From positions 52,010-116,009 of the forward strand of contig CALEDJ010000020.1 of the NCBI GenBank assembly GCA_937951485.1: a stretch of DNA of 64,000 nt, read 5' to 3'. The stretch is from an uncultured bacterium. GTDB taxonomy: Bacteria; Hydrogenedentota; Hydrogenedentia; Hydrogenedentales; CAILVY01. Position numbers and translations under genes: made by a program. A model generated the notes under the pieces. That model saw only the letters and a list, made by a program, of their open reading frames with translations. It did no database searches and had not been told where the DNA came from. Position 1 is the first letter of the stretch; each line of letters starts with the position of its first letter. Below are positions 17,207 to 26,224 of this stretch, in pieces.

Positions 17207-18223
17207 ATGGCAAAAGAAGGCGGCCTGACCTGGACGGTGTACGACGCCGACAAAATGACCCAGCGGGAAATCTACGGGCTGGTGCTCAGCGAACTGGGCG
17301 AAGAATACCCGGAGATCGTGGGACTCTCGGCCGATCTGGCCAAATCCACCAAGATCGGCACCTTCGGCGACAAGTTCCCCGATCGCTTCTTCAATTTCGG
17401 CATCGCCGAGCAGAACATGTTCGGCGTGGCGGCGGGCTTCGCCAAGGCGGGACTGATTCCTTTCGTATCCACATTCTCGGTCTTCGCGTCCATGCGCGCC
17501 GCCGAATTCCTGCGCACGGACTGCTGCTACCAGAACCTGAACGTCAAGGTGATCGCCACGCACGGCGGCACCTCGTTCGGCTCGGCGGGAAGCACGCACC
17601 ACGCCACGGAAGACCTCTCCATCGTGCGCGCCTTCGCCAATCTCGTCGTCATCGTGCCGGCGGATGCGATTGAAACCGCGCACGCCGTGCGCGCCTGCAT
17701 GAAAATCCAGGGGCCGGTCTATATCCGCATCGGGCGGGGCTTTGAACCGCGTGTCTATGAATCGTTCGACTACGGGTACCAGGTCGGCAAAGCGGTCGAA
17801 ATGCATCCCGGCACGGACATCACCGTCATCGCCTGCGGCGCGACGGTGTATCATGCCGTGCAGGCCGCCAGAATCCTCAAGCAGGACGACGGCCTCAGCG
17901 TGCGCGTGCTCAACATGCACACCATCAAGCCCATGGACGAAGAGGCGATTATGCGCGCCGTGACCGAAACCCGCCGCATCATCACTGTCGAAGATCACAA
18001 CGTTATCGGCGGATTGGGCGGCGCGGTGGCGGAAGTCATCGCGGGCGGCGGCAAGGGCTGCGCCTTCCAGCGGGTCGGCATCCCGGATACCTTCTGCCCC
18101 CACGGCTACCCCGAAGACCTGATGAACCTCTACAAAATAGATACGGACGGGATCATCGAAAAGGTCCGCGAAATCATGGGCCGTGATTTTGAGGCGGATG
18201 AGGACTGGGAGGACGAGGTGTAA
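17207..18223 (+). CDS. Transketolase, C-terminal (PYR-binding) subunit
   Basis: A 338-residue subunit. The catalytic Glu that activates thiamine lies in FNFGIAEQNM near residue 70. THGGTSFGSAGSTHH (about 120) is the substrate-side loop, and VYIRIGRG leads to the C-terminal domain with VEDHNVIGGLGGAVAEV. The first 18 residues (MAKEGGLTWTVYDADKMT) are a little longer than in many relatives. The gene is separated by 4 bases from the N subunit and has its own ribosome-binding site (GAGAGG), so this is a genuine two-gene enzyme and not a frameshifted single gene. The Asp/Glu-rich tail (EADEDWEDEV) abuts the SCP2-like gene with a 3-base gap. Confidence 0.92.
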   Translation: MAKEGGLTWTVYDADKMTQREIYGLVLSELGEEYPEIVGLSADLAKSTKIGTFGDKFPDRFFNFGIAEQNMFGVAAGFAKAGLIPFVSTFSVFASMRAAEFLRTDCCYQNLNVKVIATHGGTSFGSAGSTHHATEDLSIVRAFANLVVIVPADAIETAHAVRACMKIQGPVYIRIGRGFEPRVYESFDYGYQVGKAVEMHPGTDITVIACGATVYHAVQAARILKQDDGLSVRVLNMHTIKPMDEEAIMRAVTETRRIITVEDHNVIGGLGGAVAEVIAGGGKGCAFQRVGIPDTFCPHGYPEDLMNLYKIDTDGIIEKVREIMGRDFEADEDWEDEV

Positions 18224-18226
18224 TTC

Positions 18227-19003
18227 ATGGCGACACAACAGGAACTGATCACGGCGCAAATCGTGCTCCGCGCCGTGCTCCCGGTCATCAAGGTCATGCT
18301 GCAGGACGACCCCGCCACGCGCAAGCGCTTCGGGGGCGTCAATGCGACGGTGCAGTTCGTGGCGCAGGACGCCGCCGGGCCAATCGGCGCACACCTGCGT
18401 TTCAGCGATGGGACCGTCGAAGTCGTGCAGGAACTGCTGGAAAAGCCCGACCTTCAGTTCTCTTTCTCCAGCGTCGCCAAGATGAACGCCATGTTTGCGG
18501 GCAAACCGGTCCTGCCCCGCATCAAAGGGTTGACCAAAATCGGCCTGCTCGTGAAGGTCTTCGGCATCCTCCTCGGCCTGAAGATTCTCATGCCCACCGC
18601 CAAACCCAAAGACCCGCACAAGGCCCGACTCAAGGTGAAGATGACGCTTTACATGGTTTCCACGGCCCTCAGCGTGTTGAACAAGGCCGGCGATCCGGAA
18701 ATGACGCAATGGACCCGTAAGCAGCCGGAGCGCATCTACCAGTGGTCCGTAGACGGCGAGGACATCGCCTGCTATCTGCGGGTGAAGGCGGGGATGACCA
18801 AGGCGGGCCGCGGCTTTTATGAACGGCGCAAGCCGTTCGTCCACATGAAATTTGCCAATGTTGACGCGGCCCTGGCCGTGCTCACCAATTCCGTGGACCT
18901 CGTGCAGGCGATGGCACAGGGCATGGTGGAAAACGAAGGCAGCCCGGAATACGGCGCGCAAATCGGCGATTTCATGTTCAAAATCGCCGGCATGTTGAGT
19001 TGA
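18227..19003 (+). CDS. Tandem SCP2-like (sterol-carrier-type) protein B
   Basis: A 258-residue paralogue of the first gene in the operon, from the ATG at 18227 three bases after the transketolase C stop. The first SCP2-like half (about 30-130) has VNATVQFVAQDAAGPIGAHL, RFSDGTVEVV and a PDLQFSFSSVAKMNAMF helix region. The second half (about 140-255) ends with HMKFANVDAALAVLTNSVDL. A hydrophobic stretch (KIGLLVKVFGILLGLKIL, about 103-120) is more pronounced than in protein A and could be a lipid-cavity or membrane-contact helix. There is no signal peptide. Having SCP2-like genes at both ends of the operon suggests that they work as a pair, for example as donor and product carriers. It is convergent with the solute-binding protein gene, 13 bases away. 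Confidence 0.7.
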   Translation: MATQQELITAQIVLRAVLPVIKVMLQDDPATRKRFGGVNATVQFVAQDAAGPIGAHLRFSDGTVEVVQELLEKPDLQFSFSSVAKMNAMFAGKPVLPRIKGLTKIGLLVKVFGILLGLKILMPTAKPKDPHKARLKVKMTLYMVSTALSVLNKAGDPEMTQWTRKQPERIYQWSVDGEDIACYLRVKAGMTKAGRGFYERRKPFVHMKFANVDAALAVLTNSVDLVQAMAQGMVENEGSPEYGAQIGDFMFKIAGMLS

Positions 19004-19016
19004 CGCACCGGCCCGA

Positions 19017-20390
19017 TCAGTCCCATGCGGCGGGCGCCCCCTGGGCGATGAGTGCGTCATATTGCGCGCGCAATGAGGGGTCTGTCTCCAGGGTTTCAAT
19101 GATCGCGCGGTTGACCTCCCGCGCCGAATCTATCATCGCCTGGCGGCCGCTTTTCAGCCCTTCGCGCATCATGTCGGTGTGTTTTTCAAGAATCCGGTCC
19201 ACCATGTAGCCGTTGACAAAGGGGCTGGGGTATTCCGGATCGGCGTTTTCCAGCGCGTTCCGCCATGTGTCGTTGTAATCTTCTTCAGGGCGCTCCGGGT
19301 TGTGCAGAAAATCCGTTTCATATTCGCCGTAGTGGTATCGCTTCACCGGACCAAGAGCGTCCGCCTGCCGATTGATCAGGGCGTTCCATTCCGGGCTGTG
19401 CATGAACGCCACAAAGTCCAGCGCGGCTTCCCGGTGATGGCTGAAACGATTGACCAGACTGGCGCGCCCGCCGCCGAAAATACGGTCGCTCGGTCCCCGC
19501 GGCAGGACCACCGCGCCGATGTCCAGATGCTTGTAGTCGGGATGCCGCAAAATGCATAGCCACCACCGGCCGCCCACGGCCATCGCCGCACGCTCCGCCG
19601 CAAACAGCGCCAACGGCCCGGTGCCCCAGCCCCCCGCCGCGGCGATCGATGCCTCCTCGGTCGCCGTCGGAAGCACGCGATGCACGTGGGTCATGTCGGC
19701 GAAAAACTGCATCGCTTCCTGCGCCGCCGGCGCGTCGAGCATGCATCGGGTGCCTTCCGGCGAATAGATGTTGCCGCCCCATTGACCCAGCAGGGAAAAG
19801 CGCCACTCCCACTTGTCCAGAATCATGCCGAACTGCATCGGGCGACCCCGCGCATCGCGCTGTGTCAGCGCTTTCGCCGCGGCGATGCAATCCTCCCACG
19901 TCCACCCCGCTTCAGGATACGGGATGCCCGCTTCACGGAACAGGCGCTTGTTGAACCACATGGCGTTGGCCGTGGCGTTGCCCGCATGGCCGTACATGCG
20001 CCCGTCGAGCAAGGTGTGCGGCCAGACGCTCGGCCACATTTCGTCCCAGCGCACACCCCGCTGCGCCATGGCCTCCGTGATATCCATCGCGATATCGGCG
20101 CGGACGTATGCGGTCAACTGAAACCCGTTATAACAGTCAAACACGTCCGGTCCCACGCCTGCCATGCTCTGCACAATCACCTTCTCCAAGGTGGCGTTTG
20201 CAGGGTCCAGCACCACCCGGTAATCGGGATGGTGGGCGTTGAACAGGTCAATCTGCGCCCGACGGACCGGGTTGTCATCGGTCGCCCAGACAATCGGGAT
20301 GCGCGGATCGTCATCCCGCGGACGCCACAGTCCGGCCACCACGGACAACGCAACCAGGGCGCAGAATATGACGAGAAGAAAATGTTTCAT
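19017..20390 (-). CDS. ABC transporter sugar-binding protein (family 1), no permease nearby
   Basis: A 457-residue exported protein with a hydrophobic N-terminal signal (FLLVIFCALVALSVVAG). It follows the family 1 extracellular solute-binding pattern: IVWATDDNPVRRAQIDLFN, DVFDCYNGF, MWFNKRLFREAGIPYPE, WTWEDCIAAAKALT and FAAERAAMAVGGRW. It probably binds an oligosaccharide in the periplasm and delivers it to an ABC importer. No permease or ATPase gene is next to it in the window, so it is an orphan or works with distant components. The signal has no standard lipobox (the Cys is in the hydrophobic core), so it may be membrane-anchored by the uncleaved segment. It ends 13 bases from the convergent SCP2-like gene with no clear terminator between. 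Confidence 0.85.
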   Translation of the reverse strand: MKHFLLVIFCALVALSVVAGLWRPRDDDPRIPIVWATDDNPVRRAQIDLFNAHHPDYRVVLDPANATLEKVIVQSMAGVGPDVFDCYNGFQLTAYVRADIAMDITEAMAQRGVRWDEMWPSVWPHTLLDGRMYGHAGNATANAMWFNKRLFREAGIPYPEAGWTWEDCIAAAKALTQRDARGRPMQFGMILDKWEWRFSLLGQWGGNIYSPEGTRCMLDAPAAQEAMQFFADMTHVHRVLPTATEEASIAAAGGWGTGPLALFAAERAAMAVGGRWWLCILRHPDYKHLDIGAVVLPRGPSDRIFGGGRASLVNRFSHHREAALDFVAFMHSPEWNALINRQADALGPVKRYHYGEYETDFLHNPERPEEDYNDTWRNALENADPEYPSPFVNGYMVDRILEKHTDMMREGLKSGRQAMIDSAREVNRAIIETLETDPSLRAQYDALIAQGAPAAWD

Positions 20391-20996
20391 GACTCTTTAA
20401 GACCCTTAAGATTATGAGGCCACGCGTATTCGGCCAGAAAAAACCTGGCGTGTTTGCACGTAACAGTTTCAAGCAATTCGACGGACGAATGAACTGTTCT
20501 GGATTCCCGCCCGTGCGGAACTGACGAATTTCGATAACATTTCAGCCGACTGAAGCAATCTCTCCGCATGACCCTGTCATTGCGAGTCTCCCACCGCCTT
20601 TGACGGCGATTCAGAAAAGAAAGGAAACGCGCTTTCTCAGCAATGAAATGATCTGAATCTGTCCGCCAATCCTGCATCCTCGTCATTGCGATCGAAGCAA
20701 AGCACTCTCGGAGATCATGAGGTCGCGGTTGTTTCAGATTGCTTCGTTCAGCGGCGCTGCGCGCCGCACCGCCCGCAATGACGAGATTATGTCCATGTGC
20801 TGTCCGAAGAATACGTAATCGCGTTTATGAAAATATGTGCTTAGATTACCAAGACATTGCCTCCATGTCCATCGCGCATTGTCGCAACCCCGCCGTTTGC
20901 AGCCTTCGCAGAAAACAGACATAATGCGACGGACGCCGCAGGCCGGGCGCGGCATTCCTGGACATGATGGGGATACGACAGCGAAAGGAATTTCAA
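20391..20996. other. 606-base intergenic region with dispersed repeats
   Basis: It holds a solo end (20525-20547) of the element better seen at 40330-40475, half a CTGGATTCCCGC repeat near 20500, and the inverted TCATTGCG repeat at 20679-20785. I find no supported gene. Confidence 0.6.
20679..20785. repeat. CTCGTCATTGCG inverted repeat element
   Basis: The 107-base element begins CTCGTCATTGCG and ends CGCAATGACGAG, a perfect 12-bp inverted repeat, with internal GATTGCTTCG and a CGGCGCTGCGCGCCG hairpin. A related copy is at 63255-63357. This kind of dispersed palindromic repeat is known in many bacteria. Confidence 0.85.
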
Positions 20997-22076
20997 ATGC
21001 CGGTGGTGTTTCGCAAGGTGCTGATTGCGGACGAACGCTATGAAGCCGCGGGTGTCTTCGATGTGGACAACGACGGTATTCCGGACATTGTGTCCGGCGC
21101 GTTCTGGTACAAGGGGCCGGACTTCAAACAGAAAATCCCCGTGGGACCGGTGCGCGCGGAAGGCGAGTATTTTGACGATTTCTCGACCATTCCCCTCGAT
21201 GTGAACGGCGACGGCCGCATGGACTTCATCACCGGCGGCTGGTGGGGCAACACCTTGCGATGGCGCGAAAATCCCGGGGAAATCAGCAAGGAATGGCCGG
21301 AGCATGTGATCGCGGAGGTCGGCAACATTGAGACGACGCGCGCCTGGGACGTGGACGGCGACGGCGCGTTGGAGATCGCGCCGAATTGTCCCGGCAAACC
21401 GTTGACAATTTTCAAATTGATCAAGGATAAAAATGGCAAAGGAACGGGCTGTTTCTCCGCGCACAAAATCTACGACGGACCGCAGACCCATGGGCTGGGC
21501 TTCGGCGATGTCAGCGGCAATGGCCGCGGCGATTTCGTGCTCGCGAATGGCTGGTTGGAGGCGCCCAAAAACCCCTTTGAGGAGGAGTGGATTTTCCATC
21601 AGGATTTTGATTTTGGCGGCGCGAGCGTACCCATTCTCGTCGTGGATGTGAATGGCGACGGCTTGAATGACCTGATTGTCGGGCAGGGACACGGCTACGG
21701 GCTGCACTGGTATGAACAGCGGACTGATTCGCGGGGGCGGCGCTCCTGGATACAACACCCCATTGACCTGGACAACAGCCAGTACCATGACATGCAGTGG
21801 GTGGACATTGACGGCGACGGGGAATGCGAACTGGTCACCGGGAAACGCTACCGCGCCCACTGCGATCACGATCCCGGCGCGTTTGATCCGGTCGGTTCCT
21901 ATTACTTCAAGTGGAATGGCGAAAACTTCGTCAAGCAGGTGATTGATTACGGCCCGCCGCGCGTGGGCAAGGGATTGGGCATTCACTTTGCCGTGGCGGA
22001 TTTGAACGGCAATGGCCGGATGGACATTGTCGCCCCCGGCAAAGACGGGCTCTATGTATTCTTCAACGAAGGGTGA
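20997..22076 (+). CDS. FG-GAP/VCBS beta-propeller repeat protein
   Basis: A 359-residue protein from the ATG at 20997, which has AAAGGA about 7 bases upstream. It carries a series of FG-GAP/VCBS-type calcium-binding repeats: DVDNDGIPDIV, DVNGDGRMDFI, DVDGDGALEIA, DVSGNGRGDFV, DVNGDGLNDLI, DIDGDGECELV and DLNGNGRMDIV. These seven blades suggest a complete seven-bladed propeller. Unusually for this family no signal peptide is visible, since the N terminus is MPVVFRKVLIADE. It may be cytoplasmic or exported by another route. The next gene, an oxidoreductase, starts 19 bases downstream, so they are probably one transcript. The function of such propellers is often carbohydrate- or protein-binding. 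Confidence 0.85.
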   Translation: MPVVFRKVLIADERYEAAGVFDVDNDGIPDIVSGAFWYKGPDFKQKIPVGPVRAEGEYFDDFSTIPLDVNGDGRMDFITGGWWGNTLRWRENPGEISKEWPEHVIAEVGNIETTRAWDVDGDGALEIAPNCPGKPLTIFKLIKDKNGKGTGCFSAHKIYDGPQTHGLGFGDVSGNGRGDFVLANGWLEAPKNPFEEEWIFHQDFDFGGASVPILVVDVNGDGLNDLIVGQGHGYGLHWYEQRTDSRGRRSWIQHPIDLDNSQYHDMQWVDIDGDGECELVTGKRYRAHCDHDPGAFDPVGSYYFKWNGENFVKQVIDYGPPRVGKGLGIHFAVADLNGNGRMDIVAPGKDGLYVFFNEG

Positions 22077-22095
22077 CAACGGGGAGCAATTGCGT

Positions 22096-23154
22096 ATGCC
22101 TGGGGACAAGGTTCGGATCGGTTTTGTCGGTGTGGGTGCGATGGGCCAGTGCGCGCATCTGAAGAACTACGCCACGTTGCCCGACTGCGAGGTGGTCGCC
22201 ATTGCCGAGATTCGCCCGAAACTGGCGCAACTTGTGGCGGAGCGATATGGCGTGCCGAAAGTGTACCCGGACCATGCGGCGATGCTGGCCGCCGAACAAC
22301 TGGACGGGATCGTCGCCTCCCATATGTTCACCCGACACGGCGTGCTTGTGCCGGAATTGCTGAAGGCGCGCGCGCCGATCTTCACCGAAAAACCACTGGC
22401 GGGCAGCATTGCGGCGGGCCGGCGCATCCTCGCCGCGTTGAAAAGGAGCCGCACATGGCTCACGGTCGGCTATCACAAGCGCAGTGATCCGGCCACCATG
22501 TACGCGAAAGCCGCCATTGACCGCCTGAAACAATCCGGGGAACTCGGCGCGATGCGCTATGTGCGCATTTGCATGCCGGCGGGTGACTGGATCGCGGGCG
22601 GCTTCAGCGACTTGATCAACAGCAACGAACCGATGCCCCCGCTGGAGTACGAAGCGCCCGCTCCGGATATGGACAAGAAAACATGCGCGGAATACATCAG
22701 TTTCGTCAATTATTACATCCATCAGGTCAATCTCATGCGGCATTTGATGGGCGAACCGTACCGCGTGACGCATGCCGACAAAGCGGGCGCGCTGCTCGTC
22801 GTGGAAGGCAGGAGCGGCGTTACCGGCACCATTGAGATGTCGCCATACACGACCAGCATCGCCTGGCAGGAGGAGGCGCTGGTCGCTTTTGAACACGGCT
22901 ACGTCAAGATTTCGCTGCCTGCGCCGTTGGCGTCAAACCGGCCGGGCCGCGTGGAAATCCTGCGCGATCCCGGCAACGGAGCCGTACCGGAGACCATCGT
23001 TCCCGATCTGCCTTGGGTGCACGCGATGCGTCAACAGGCGGTCAACTTCGTGCGCGCCGTCCGGGGCGAAATCAAGCCCATGTGCGAAGCGCAAGAAGCC
23101 CTCGAAGATTTGAAGGCCGCGCGGGACTATATCCGCCTGCGCTTTGGAAAATAA
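22096..23154 (+). CDS. Gfo/Idh/MocA-family oxidoreductase
   Basis: A 352-residue protein from the ATG at 22096 with GGGAG upstream; longer starts would overlap the FG-GAP gene. The N-terminal Rossmann fold shows IGFVGVGAMG. The family EKP motif is in FTEKPLAGS near residue 98, followed by VGYHKRSDP. The C-terminal alpha/beta domain has YYIHQVNLMRHLMG with the usual catalytic-region His. It should oxidise or reduce a sugar or cyclitol with NAD(P). It is paired with the FG-GAP protein (19-base gap) and followed by an NhaC antiporter (24-base gap). Three genes of this superfamily occur in the window (here, 31.7 kb and 34.2 kb), in keeping with an organism specialised in glycan breakdown. Confidence 0.9.
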   Translation: MPGDKVRIGFVGVGAMGQCAHLKNYATLPDCEVVAIAEIRPKLAQLVAERYGVPKVYPDHAAMLAAEQLDGIVASHMFTRHGVLVPELLKARAPIFTEKPLAGSIAAGRRILAALKRSRTWLTVGYHKRSDPATMYAKAAIDRLKQSGELGAMRYVRICMPAGDWIAGGFSDLINSNEPMPPLEYEAPAPDMDKKTCAEYISFVNYYIHQVNLMRHLMGEPYRVTHADKAGALLVVEGRSGVTGTIEMSPYTTSIAWQEEALVAFEHGYVKISLPAPLASNRPGRVEILRDPGNGAVPETIVPDLPWVHAMRQQAVNFVRAVRGEIKPMCEAQEALEDLKAARDYIRLRFGK

Positions 23155-23178
23155 CCATATTCCGAATAAGGATGCCGC

Positions 23179-24639
23179 ATGCAACATGAGCCGCCCGCGC
23201 CGTCGTTGAAATTGTCGTTGATTCCGTGCACCGTGCTGATCGCGTTGCTGGGAGCGAACGTCTGTTTCTTTGGCGATGACGCCTCCTCCGGACCGAACCA
23301 GGTGGCGCTGCTGCTGTCGGGGCTGCTCGCGTCGTTATTGGGGCGCATGGTGTTGGGGCTGAACTATCGCGAGATCGAACTGCGCGCCATCAAGTCCATC
23401 GTACTCGCAATGGAAGCCATCATCATTCTGCTGATCGTGGGCTGCATCATCAGCCTGTGGATTCTCAGCGGCATTGTGCCCACGATGATCTACTACGGGA
23501 TCAAAGCCCTCAATCCCACCGTCTTTCTGCTTATCGCATGCCTGATATGCTCGCTCGTGTCGCTCGCCATTGGGAGCAGTTGGTCCACCATGGGTACGGT
23601 GGGCGTGGCGCTGATCGGCATCGGCAAGGCGCTGGGATTCCCCGATGCGCTGGTGGCGGGCGCGATCATTTCCGGGGCGTATCTCGGCGACAAGATGTCG
23701 CCGCTCTCCGACACGACGAACCTGGCCCCGGCGGCGGCGGGCAGCGAGTTGTTCACCCACATCCGGCACATGTTCTACACCACCATCCCCGCATACACGC
23801 TGGCCGTACTGGCTTTTGCGGGCATCGGCCTGCTCTACACGCCCGGCCGCTATGACCCCGCCATGATTCAGGACATCGTTTCGACACTCGAAGGCGCATT
23901 CCAAATCCGCTGGCATCTGCTGCTGGTGCCGCTGCTGGTCATCGTGCTTGCGGCGCGGCGCGTGCCCGCCATCCCGGCGCTGGTGATTGGCGGCCTGCTG
24001 GGCGCGTTGGTCGCAGTACTCGCGCAGCCCCAGCAATGCGTGGCGAAGACCGGCGACGACTTCACGCTCGCCGCCGGATACATCCGCATCCTCGACACGG
24101 CCTACAATGGATTCGTCATGAAAAGCGGGCATCCGGTCGTGGACGACCTGCTGTCGCGCGGCGGCATGGTGAACATGTTCTCGACGGTTTCCCTGATCAT
24201 GATGGCGATGTTCTTCGGCGGAACGATGGAGGCGACGGGCATGCTGCCGCGCATCGCGCGCGCCATTCTGTCCAAGGTGCATGGGGTTGCGAGCCTCGTC
24301 GGAGCGACGGTCGGCACCTGCATCCTCTTCAACATCTTCGCCGCCGAGCAGTATTTGGCCATTGTCATTCCCGGGCGAATGTTCCGCACCGCGTATGAGA
24401 AACTGGGGCTTGCCCCCCGGAACCTTTCGCGTGCGTTGGAAGACGGCGCCACGGTGACCTCCGTGCTTGTGCCCTGGAACACCTGCGGGGCCTTTGCCAG
24501 TTCCGTGCTTGGCGTCGCCACCCTGGCTTATCTGCCGTTCTGCTTCTTCAATCTCGCCTCGCCCGTCATTTCCATCGCCACCGCCGCCATGCGTTTCGGC
24601 ATCGTCTATGAGAGCAAACCGTCCGCGCCGGAACCATGA
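23179..24639 (+). CDS. nhaC: NhaC-family Na+/H+ antiporter
   Basis: A 486-residue polytopic membrane protein with about 11-12 hydrophobic segments. The signature SSWSTMG (133-139) and AYLGDKMSPLSDTTNLA (167-183) are diagnostic of NhaC. Proteins of this family exchange Na+ for H+, or in relatives malate/lactate. The start codon at 23179 follows AAGGA. It lies 24 bases downstream of the oxidoreductase gene and is probably cotranscribed, so the antiporter might serve that pathway or simply be chance clustering. It would help in sodium or alkaline stress. No riboswitch is apparent upstream. The family call is firm; the exact substrate is not. Confidence 0.93.
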   Translation: MQHEPPAPSLKLSLIPCTVLIALLGANVCFFGDDASSGPNQVALLLSGLLASLLGRMVLGLNYREIELRAIKSIVLAMEAIIILLIVGCIISLWILSGIVPTMIYYGIKALNPTVFLLIACLICSLVSLAIGSSWSTMGTVGVALIGIGKALGFPDALVAGAIISGAYLGDKMSPLSDTTNLAPAAAGSELFTHIRHMFYTTIPAYTLAVLAFAGIGLLYTPGRYDPAMIQDIVSTLEGAFQIRWHLLLVPLLVIVLAARRVPAIPALVIGGLLGALVAVLAQPQQCVAKTGDDFTLAAGYIRILDTAYNGFVMKSGHPVVDDLLSRGGMVNMFSTVSLIMMAMFFGGTMEATGMLPRIARAILSKVHGVASLVGATVGTCILFNIFAAEQYLAIVIPGRMFRTAYEKLGLAPRNLSRALEDGATVTSVLVPWNTCGAFASSVLGVATLAYLPFCFFNLASPVISIATAAMRFGIVYESKPSAPEP

Positions 24640-24742
24640 TGCGTAGAATCGCCATGGTTTTCCTGGGTTTTGGGAAACACGCAAAGAACAGAAAGGACGC
24701 ATAGGATATCCGGGATATCTGCTGAATCTTTCAGTCCCTCCT

Positions 24743-24787
24743 GTTCATCTTGTCCATCGTATCCATGCTGTCCATTCCATCCACCCT
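24743..24787. repeat. 9-bp-period GTCCAT array
   Basis: Five 9-base units: GTTCATCTT, GTCCATCGT, ATCCATGCT, GTCCATTCC, ATCCACCCT. It lies in the 229-base gap between the antiporter and phosphofructokinase genes. Period and GTCC core match the arrays around the helicase gene. Confidence 0.75.
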
Positions 24788-24868
24788 GACAACCATCTAC
24801 CTACTGTACTGTTCCTTGGATTGTTTCAAAATCCTGTAATTCGTTCCCCTGGTGTGAGAAAATAATGG

Positions 24869-26224
24869 ATGAACGAACCCCAGAGACACACGGGAAGTCA
24901 TGCACTTATGTTGACGCCGGAAAACGTGACGATAGCGACACTTGGCCCGTGCCGTGTTCCCTCCCCGGTCAGGCTCAACACGATATCCGGCGATATTGTC
25001 GGCAATTATGTTTCCGATGAGACGCGGGTGCGCCATACGATAGAGATACATGGCACGTCCCCGCCGACGCCGGAAGTGCTCCTGGAAAAGGCGGGACCGC
25101 GCGAACGTCTTTTTTTTGATCCCAAAGAGACGCGAGCCGCCATTGTCACCTGCGGCGGTTTGTGTCCCGGCCTGAACAACGTCATCCGCTCCGCGTATCT
25201 GGAATTGCATCACAACTACGGCGTCCGCGATGTCCTGGGCATTCGCTACGGATACCAGGGACTCAACCCCAAGGCCGGTCTGCCGCCCGTGCAGTTGACA
25301 CCGGAACTGGTGGAATCCATTCACGAGGAAGGCGGCACAATTCTGGGCACTTCCCGCGGACCCCAACCCGCCGACGTCATGGTGGATTTCCTTGCGGATC
25401 AGCGAATCAACATATTGTTCTGCGTCGGCGGCGACGGCACGCAGCGCGGTGCGCATGCGATCTGCGAAGAAGTGCAGCGGCGCAGCCTGCCCATTGCCAT
25501 TGTCGGCATCCCGAAAACCATTGACAACGACATCGCCTGTGTCGCCCGCACCTTCGGCTTTTCCACAGCCATTGAGAGGGCGCGCGACGTACTCACCTGC
25601 GCTCACATCGAGGCGCATGGCGCGCTCAACGGCATCGGACTGGTCAAACTCATGGGGCGCGACGCCGGTTTTATCGCCGCCGGCGCGACGCTTGCCAGCC
25701 AGGAGGTCAATTTCACCCTGATCCCCGAAGTGCCCTTCACACTGGACGGCGATGACGGTTTTCTGAATGTTCTGAAAAAGCGCCTGATTGCGCGACGCCA
25801 TGCGCTGATTGCCGTTGCAGAGGGTGCGGGGCAGGGCCTGATGAATGATTCTCCCGAAGAACGCGATGCGTCCGGGAATATCAAACGGGGCGATATCGGA
25901 CTGTATTTGCGCAACCGCATCGAGGCGTTCTTCTGCGAACAGCAGATGCCGGTCTCCATCAAGTATTTCGATCCCAGTTACCTCATTCGCAGCGTGCCCG
26001 CCAACTGCGACGACAGCCTGCTCTGCGATCAACTCGCCCGACACGCGGTTCACGCGGGCATGGCCGGCAAGACCGACGTCCTGATTGGATTGTGGAATGA
26101 TGTCTTCACGCATGTGCCCATCTCTGTCGCTGTCATGGGAAAGAAGCGCGTCTCGCCGGAGGGCGAACTGTGGCGTAGCGTCCTGGCCGCCACCGGCCAG
26201 CCTCCGTGTTTTGCAACGTTCTAG
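24869..26224 (+). CDS. ATP-type 6-phosphofructokinase (long, plant/trypanosome-like class)
   Basis: A 451-residue protein from the ATG at 24869; a start at 24908 (MLTPENV) is possible. It has the phosphofructokinase hallmarks CGGLCPGLN (95-103), GGDGT (187-191) and PKTIDND (215-221). At the phosphoryl-donor position it has Gly190 (GGDG), as in ATP-dependent enzymes, and Lys216 in PKTIDND, where bacterial PfkA has Gly. The Gly/Lys pair is the pattern of ATP-dependent enzymes of the plant and trypanosome type, whereas pyrophosphate-dependent enzymes have GGDD. It phosphorylates fructose 6-phosphate to the 1,6-bisphosphate in glycolysis. The N-terminal 80 residues form an extension similar to those relatives. 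No other glycolytic gene is adjacent. Confidence 0.9.
   Translation: MNEPQRHTGSHALMLTPENVTIATLGPCRVPSPVRLNTISGDIVGNYVSDETRVRHTIEIHGTSPPTPEVLLEKAGPRERLFFDPKETRAAIVTCGGLCPGLNNVIRSAYLELHHNYGVRDVLGIRYGYQGLNPKAGLPPVQLTPELVESIHEEGGTILGTSRGPQPADVMVDFLADQRINILFCVGGDGTQRGAHAICEEVQRRSLPIAIVGIPKTIDNDIACVARTFGFSTAIERARDVLTCAHIEAHGALNGIGLVKLMGRDAGFIAAGATLASQEVNFTLIPEVPFTLDGDDGFLNVLKKRLIARRHALIAVAEGAGQGLMNDSPEERDASGNIKRGDIGLYLRNRIEAFFCEQQMPVSIKYFDPSYLIRSVPANCDDSLLCDQLARHAVHAGMAGKTDVLIGLWNDVFTHVPISVAVMGKKRVSPEGELWRSVLAATGQPPCFATF

Noticed and set aside
16369-18223. Transketolase as one gene broken by a frameshift
   Set aside because: Each half has its own start, ribosome-binding site and complete domains, as in many known two-subunit transketolases.
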